A stretch of 12,701 bases of DNA, taken from assembly GCA_023436025.1 (NCBI GenBank), contig JAEZKX010000213.1:1-12701 (forward strand), read 5' to 3'. Below the pieces are notes generated by a model. It had not been told where the DNA came from, made no database searches, and was given only the letters and a program-made list of their open reading frames with translations. Below, in pieces: positions 9,278-12,701 of the stretch. Source of the DNA: Pseudomonadota bacterium. Lineage in GTDB: Bacteria > Pseudomonadota > Gammaproteobacteria > Burkholderiales > Burkholderiaceae_C. Numbering within the stretch: position 1 is the first letter of the stretch; the number at the start of each line of letters is the position of its first letter. The translations under genes and the position numbers were made by a program.

Positions 9278-10735
9278 TCAGCGGCTGTAGAAGCGCTCCA
9301 GGAAATCCAGCTGGGGCTGGCGCCAGCCCGCGCCCGGCGCGACGGTGTCGTCCAATGCCAGGTGGTTGTCGCGCGTGGTGTCGTAGGCCTCCCAGCGCGG
9401 CACGCCCGGCGCATTCGGGTCGCCCTGCGACGCGAACGCCACCCAGGCCTTGCGCATGATGCGCGACAGTTCTTCATCGGTCGCGTCGAAGGCGCCGCCC
9501 GCCGCCAGGTTGCCGAAGGCGTGCGCGACCTCCTCGCCGTGGTTGGGCCCGTCCACCTGGCCCGGGCGCCGGCGCAGGAACAGGTACTTCCAGGTGCGCG
9601 GCTCGCGCGCGGCCATCGACTGCGCCAGCAGCCGCGTCCCGTAGTTGAACTGGGTGTCCGCGAACATGGCGGCCACCGCGGGCCGGGCCTCGGCATCGGA
9701 GGTGGCGGGATAGGCCGCCGCGGCCTCGTCGAGCGCGCCGGCGAAGTTGGCCGCCAGTTGCGCGCGCCAGTCGGCCAGCGTGTCCAGCGGCCACTGCTTC
9801 ACCGCCCAGGTGCCTTCGTCGGCGTTGCTGCCGACGATGAGGGGCAGGGCGTGCTGGCGTCCCGCCCGCAGGACCGGCCGCTCCTCCTCGGGCAGCAGCC
9901 AGCCGTCGCGGATAGGCCGCAGCACCCGCGGCGTGGTGAGGCCGCGCACCTTGGGCGTGAACAGCGCCGTCTTCTCCAGCAACTGCGCGGCGGACAACGA
10001 ACGCAGGGACTCCAGGTCGGCGCCCAGGGCCAGGCCGGCCTCTTCCGCCTGGGCCAGCGTCGCGAGCGGACGACCGGCGCCGGGGCTGTGCAGGATCGCG
10101 CGGTGGAAGAGGCCGCCCGCCAGCGGCGACGCCAGCAGCAGCGAGATGGAGGCCGAGCCGGCGGAGACACCGAAGGCCGTGATGCGTTCCGGATCGCCGC
10201 CGAAGGACGCGATGTTCTCGCGCACCCAGCGCAGCGCCGCCATCTGGTCCAGCAGGCCGTAGTTGCCCGCCACGCCGTGGTCCGATTCGGCGCGCAGCGC
10301 GGGATGGGCGAGGAAGCCGAACAGGCCGCCGCGGTAGTTGAGCGTGACCACCACCGCGCCCTCGGCGGCCAGCCGGGCGCCGTCGACGCAGGGGTCGGAT
10401 CCGCTGCCGGAGGCGAAGCCGCCGCCATGGATCCACACCAGCACCGGCAGTGGCGCCGTGGCGTCCAGCGACGGCGTCCAGACATTGAGGTAGAGGCAGT
10501 CCTCGTCCTGCCGCCGCGAGCGCAGGTCCGACGTGGGGTGCTGCGGGAAGTCGGGCCCGAAGGCCAGCGCGTCGCGCACCCCAGCCCAGGGCCGCACCGG
10601 TTGCGGCGGCCGCCAGCGCAGCGCGCCCACCGGCGGGGCGGCATAGGGAATGCCCAGGAAGGTGGCGCCGGCGCCGCGGCTGCGGCCACGCAGGTGGCCC
10701 TGGTGCACTTCGACGGTGGTGAACGCGCTGTTCAT
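9278..10735 (-). CDS. Type-B carboxylesterase (carboxylesterase/lipase, para-nitrobenzyl esterase-like)
   Basis: This 485-residue alpha/beta hydrolase cleaves carboxylic esters. It shows GIPYAAPPVGALRW (28-41), EDCLYLNVWTP (78-88), the oxyanion-hole segment WIHGGGFASGSG (101-112), NYRGGLFGFL (133-142) and the nucleophile elbow FGVSAGSASI with Ser191. The acid residue is probably Glu307 in SNADEGTW, and His399 in GPNHGEE is the catalytic histidine. The triad is complete and the length is normal. No signal peptide is visible (it starts MNSAFTTVEV), so it is probably cytoplasmic. A GGAGG-type site at 10748-10753 on the complementary strand is about 12 bases from the ATG, rather far but the best available. 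It is divergent from the kinase gene and convergent with the operon. The substrate is unknown. Confidence 0.93.
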   Translation of the reverse strand: MNSAFTTVEVHQGHLRGRSRGAGATFLGIPYAAPPVGALRWRPPQPVRPWAGVRDALAFGPDFPQHPTSDLRSRRQDEDCLYLNVWTPSLDATAPLPVLVWIHGGGFASGSGSDPCVDGARLAAEGAVVVTLNYRGGLFGFLAHPALRAESDHGVAGNYGLLDQMAALRWVRENIASFGGDPERITAFGVSAGSASISLLLASPLAGGLFHRAILHSPGAGRPLATLAQAEEAGLALGADLESLRSLSAAQLLEKTALFTPKVRGLTTPRVLRPIRDGWLLPEEERPVLRAGRQHALPLIVGSNADEGTWAVKQWPLDTLADWRAQLAANFAGALDEAAAAYPATSDAEARPAVAAMFADTQFNYGTRLLAQSMAAREPRTWKYLFLRRRPGQVDGPNHGEEVAHAFGNLAAGGAFDATDEELSRIMRKAWVAFASQGDPNAPGVPRWEAYDTTRDNHLALDDTVAPGAGWRQPQLDFLERFYSR

Positions 10736-10798
10736 GGGGTGTCATCGCCTCCCGGACGAAGGGTGGAGAGCCTGCATCGCCTGCGGAGTCTACGCCGC

Positions 10799-10804
10799 CA
10801 TAAT
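10799..10804 (+). promoter_or_regulatory. Possible -10 element for the hybrid kinase
   Basis: CATAAT matches 5 of 6 bases of the -10 consensus and lies 26 bases before the TTG start, in the 95-base divergent gap shared with the esterase. No good -35 is present at the right spacing, so the promoter is weak, activator-dependent or elsewhere. Confidence 0.3.
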
Positions 10805-10817
10805 CGCGCCTGAGCCT

Positions 10818-10824
10818 GGAGGAG
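10818..10824 (+). promoter_or_regulatory. Ribosome binding site that fixes a TTG start for the hybrid kinase
   Basis: GGAGGAG ends 6 bases before the TTG at 10831. An in-frame stop (TAA, 10801-10803) lies just upstream, and no ATG or GTG occurs between that stop and the TTG, so TTG is the best start. Confidence 0.75.
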
Positions 10825-10830
10825 ACCCGC

Positions 10831-12701
10831 TTGAACCACACGTCGGCCGCGCCGCCCCCGCCTGCCACGGCGGGCGGCAAGCCATTGGCGCGGCAGGTCG
10901 CGGTCGGTTTCGTCGAGGCGCACCGCCAGAAGATCTTCCTCGGCCTGTCGGTCGCCGGCACGCTGCTGCTGGGCCCGTTCGCCGTCAACAACTTCTTCCA
11001 GGGCCGCACGCTCGCCGGCGTGGCCACGGTGGCCTTCGTCTTCTGCCTGCTCGCCAACGCCTTCGCCATCGCTCGCGGGCGCAGGCCGGTGGTGCCGGCC
11101 ATCCTGATCTTCGTGGCGGGCCTGGCGGGCCTGGCCGTCACGATGTACAAGAACGGGCTGATCGGCATCCTGTGGGTGTATCCGGGCATCCTGCTGTTCC
11201 ACTTCGTGCTGCCGCGGCGCACGGCCAACCTGTTCAACATCACGCTGGTGTTGCTGGCCGTGCCCATGGCCTGGCTGCACCTGGGGCCCTACCTCATGCT
11301 GCGCGTGGGCGCCACGCTGGTGCTGCTGATCGTGTTCAGCAACATCTTCTCGTACATCGCCGACGAGCAGCAGGCCAAGGAGGCGGAGCAGCGCGTGCGG
11401 CTCGATGCGCTGGTGCAGCAGCTGGAGGCGCAGAACACGGCGCTGCGCGAGGCCTTCCGCCTGCGCGAGGAAGTCGAGCGCATCGCCCGCCACGACCTCA
11501 AGACGCCGCTGGCCAGCATCGCCTCGGTGCCGCGCCTGCTGCGCGAAGGCCGCCTGCTGGATGCGCACGAGGACGAGCTGGTCGGCATGGTGGAACGCGC
11601 CGCGCTGCGCGTGCTGAGCATGGTCAACCTGTCGCTGGACCTGTACCGCATGGAGGAGGGCACCTACCGCCTGCGCGCCCGGCCGGTGGACCTGGGCGCG
11701 CTGGTGCAGACGGTGGCGCGCGAGCTGCAGGCGCACGCCCAGTCCAAGGACGTGCGGCTGCGGCTGGACCTGCCGGGCGAGCCGCTGCACGTGCAGGGCG
11801 AGGAGCTGCTGTGCTATTCCACCGTCGCGAACCTGTTGAAGAACGCGTTGGAGGCGTCGCCCGAACATGCCCAGGTGCGCGTCGCGCTGCACCGCGCCAC
11901 CGGCGCCGACGCCGCGGTGCTTGCCATCCACAACACGGGCGAGGTGCCGCAGGCCGTGCGCGAGAGTTTCTTCTCCAAGTACGCCACCTACGGCAAGCCC
12001 GGCGGCATGGGCCTGGGCGCCTACTCCGCGCGCCTCATGGCGCGCGTGCAGCACGGCGACCTGCAGATGGTGTCGGGAGACGGCCGCACCATGCTCACCC
12101 TGCGCATGCCGCTGGCCGGCGGCGAGGACCTGCTGGCCATGCCCGCGCGCGGCGACACGCGCCCCGCACCGCTGGCGGCAGCCGAACTTGCGCCGTTGTC
12201 GGTGCTGCTGGTGGACGACGACGAGTACAACGTGGTGGTGCTCAAGAGCCTGCTGCCTTCGCCGCCGCTGGCGGTGCGCACGGCGGTCAACGGCCGCGCG
12301 GCGCTGGAGCGGGTGCGGGAGGAGCGGCCCGACATCGTCTTCCTGGACCTGGAGATGCCGGTGATGGGTGGCATCGAGGCGATCGGCCGCATCCGCGCGC
12401 TGCAGCGCGAGCTGGGCCAGGCGCCCAGCCTGGTGGCCGCCTTCTCCGCCCACGACGACGATGCCACGCGCCGGCAGTGCGCCGAGGCCGGATTCGACCT
12501 CTACCTGGCCAAGCCGGCCTCGCGCGAGGAGGTGATGGCCGTGCTGCGGCTGGAGCCGCGCCCGGACACCGCGCCCGCGCGCAATGGCCAGCGGGTGTGG
12601 GTCGACCCGGCGCTGATGGCCTCGATGCCCGCCTTCCTGGCCTCGCGCCGGCAGCTGGCGCGCGACCTGGCCGCGGCAGCCGCCGCCGGCGAGCGCGAGT
12701 C
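10831..12701 (+). CDS. Membrane-bound hybrid sensor histidine kinase/response regulator, truncated by the window end
   Basis: This is a phosphorelay kinase at the inner membrane. 623 codons are present and the frame is still open at 12701. After a Pro/Ala-rich N-terminus, six hydrophobic segments lie at about residues 35-54, 60-80, 87-105, 109-127, 132-150 and 152-175, with only short loops and no large periplasmic domain. A coiled-coil linker follows (about 176-218), then the HisKA box with ARHDLKTPLASI, His221 being the phospho-acceptor. The ATPase domain shows NLLKNALEAS (334-343) and GGMGLGAYSA (391-400). A receiver domain spans about 457-573 with the acidic pocket VDDDE (461-465), the phospho-acceptor Asp506 in FLDLEMP, and Lys561 in AKPAS. 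Residues from about 588 look like the beginning of a further C-terminal domain, possibly HPt. The start is TTG. Signal and target are unknown. It is divergent from the esterase. Confidence 0.9.
   Translation, partial: MNHTSAAPPPPATAGGKPLARQVAVGFVEAHRQKIFLGLSVAGTLLLGPFAVNNFFQGRTLAGVATVAFVFCLLANAFAIARGRRPVVPAILIFVAGLAGLAVTMYKNGLIGILWVYPGILLFHFVLPRRTANLFNITLVLLAVPMAWLHLGPYLMLRVGATLVLLIVFSNIFSYIADEQQAKEAEQRVRLDALVQQLEAQNTALREAFRLREEVERIARHDLKTPLASIASVPRLLREGRLLDAHEDELVGMVERAALRVLSMVNLSLDLYRMEEGTYRLRARPVDLGALVQTVARELQAHAQSKDVRLRLDLPGEPLHVQGEELLCYSTVANLLKNALEASPEHAQVRVALHRATGADAAVLAIHNTGEVPQAVRESFFSKYATYGKPGGMGLGAYSARLMARVQHGDLQMVSGDGRTMLTLRMPLAGGEDLLAMPARGDTRPAPLAAAELAPLSVLLVDDDEYNVVVLKSLLPSPPLAVRTAVNGRAALERVREERPDIVFLDLEMPVMGGIEAIGRIRALQRELGQAPSLVAAFSAHDDDATRRQCAEAGFDLYLAKPASREEVMAVLRLEPRPDTAPARNGQRVWVDPALMASMPAFLASRRQLARDLAAAAAAGERE

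Noticed and set aside
9137..10813. Long plus-strand open frame (558 codons) opposite the carboxylesterase
   Set aside because: Its product is Arg/Gly/Ala-rich with no recognisable motif, while the minus strand encodes a complete esterase with catalytic triad. It is an antisense shadow caused by high GC.
10732..12453. Long minus-strand open frame (573 codons) opposite the histidine kinase
   Set aside because: The product is His/Gln/Arg-rich with no domain, while the plus strand has H, N, G and receiver motifs in order. It is an antisense shadow.

Overview
The window is 12.7 kb of very GC-rich, gene-dense DNA with long non-coding antisense reading frames, as expected at this base composition. 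A phaA-phaB pair, a DusA-type tRNA dihydrouridine synthase and a typical proteobacterial glutaryl-CoA dehydrogenase point to a betaproteobacterium of the order Burkholderiales. The genus cannot be fixed from sequence alone. I see no tRNA, rRNA, CRISPR array, insertion sequence, integrase or phage gene.

Layout. (1) Positions 1-1192 (+): the C-terminal third of an acetyl-CoA acetyltransferase (PhaA type, cut by the window edge), then acetoacetyl-CoA reductase PhaB. These are the first two steps of polyhydroxybutyrate synthesis. (2) 1193-1325: a convergent intergenic gap with a GC hairpin and a ~32-bp imperfect tandem repeat. (3) 1326-1730 (-): a small unrecognised protein. (4) 2023-3033 (+): tRNA-dihydrouridine synthase DusA. 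(5) 3082-9116 (+): a catabolic operon with its own promoter, overlapping palindromic operator and terminator. It holds five tightly packed genes: a fused FAD monooxygenase/Old Yellow Enzyme reductase acting on an aromatic CoA thioester, a crotonase, an acyl-CoA dehydrogenase, a RidA/YjgF-family protein and glutaryl-CoA dehydrogenase. (6) 9138-9261: REP-like palindromes. (7) 9278-10735 (-): a type-B carboxylesterase. (8) 10831-end (+), divergent from the esterase: a membrane-bound hybrid histidine kinase with a TTG start, running off the window.

The operon is the most interesting part. Its first gene matches the 2-aminobenzoyl-CoA monooxygenase/reductase (also annotated salicylyl-CoA 5-hydroxylase/oxidoreductase) family, which hydroxylates and then reduces an aromatic ring held as a CoA thioester. 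The following genes can be read as a pathway. RidA would hydrolyse an enamine/imine and remove the amino group. The crotonase, which lacks both classical hydratase glutamates, would open the ring or do other carbonyl chemistry. The acyl-CoA dehydrogenase would carry out a beta-oxidation-like step. GcdH would convert glutaryl-CoA to crotonyl-CoA. The RidA protein lacks the arginine that normally binds a free carboxylate, which fits a CoA-ester substrate. The gene content favours an amino-aromatic (anthranilate-like) substrate over salicylate, but this is inference. No CoA ligase, transporter, thiolase or regulator gene lies inside the operon, so these functions must be supplied from elsewhere.
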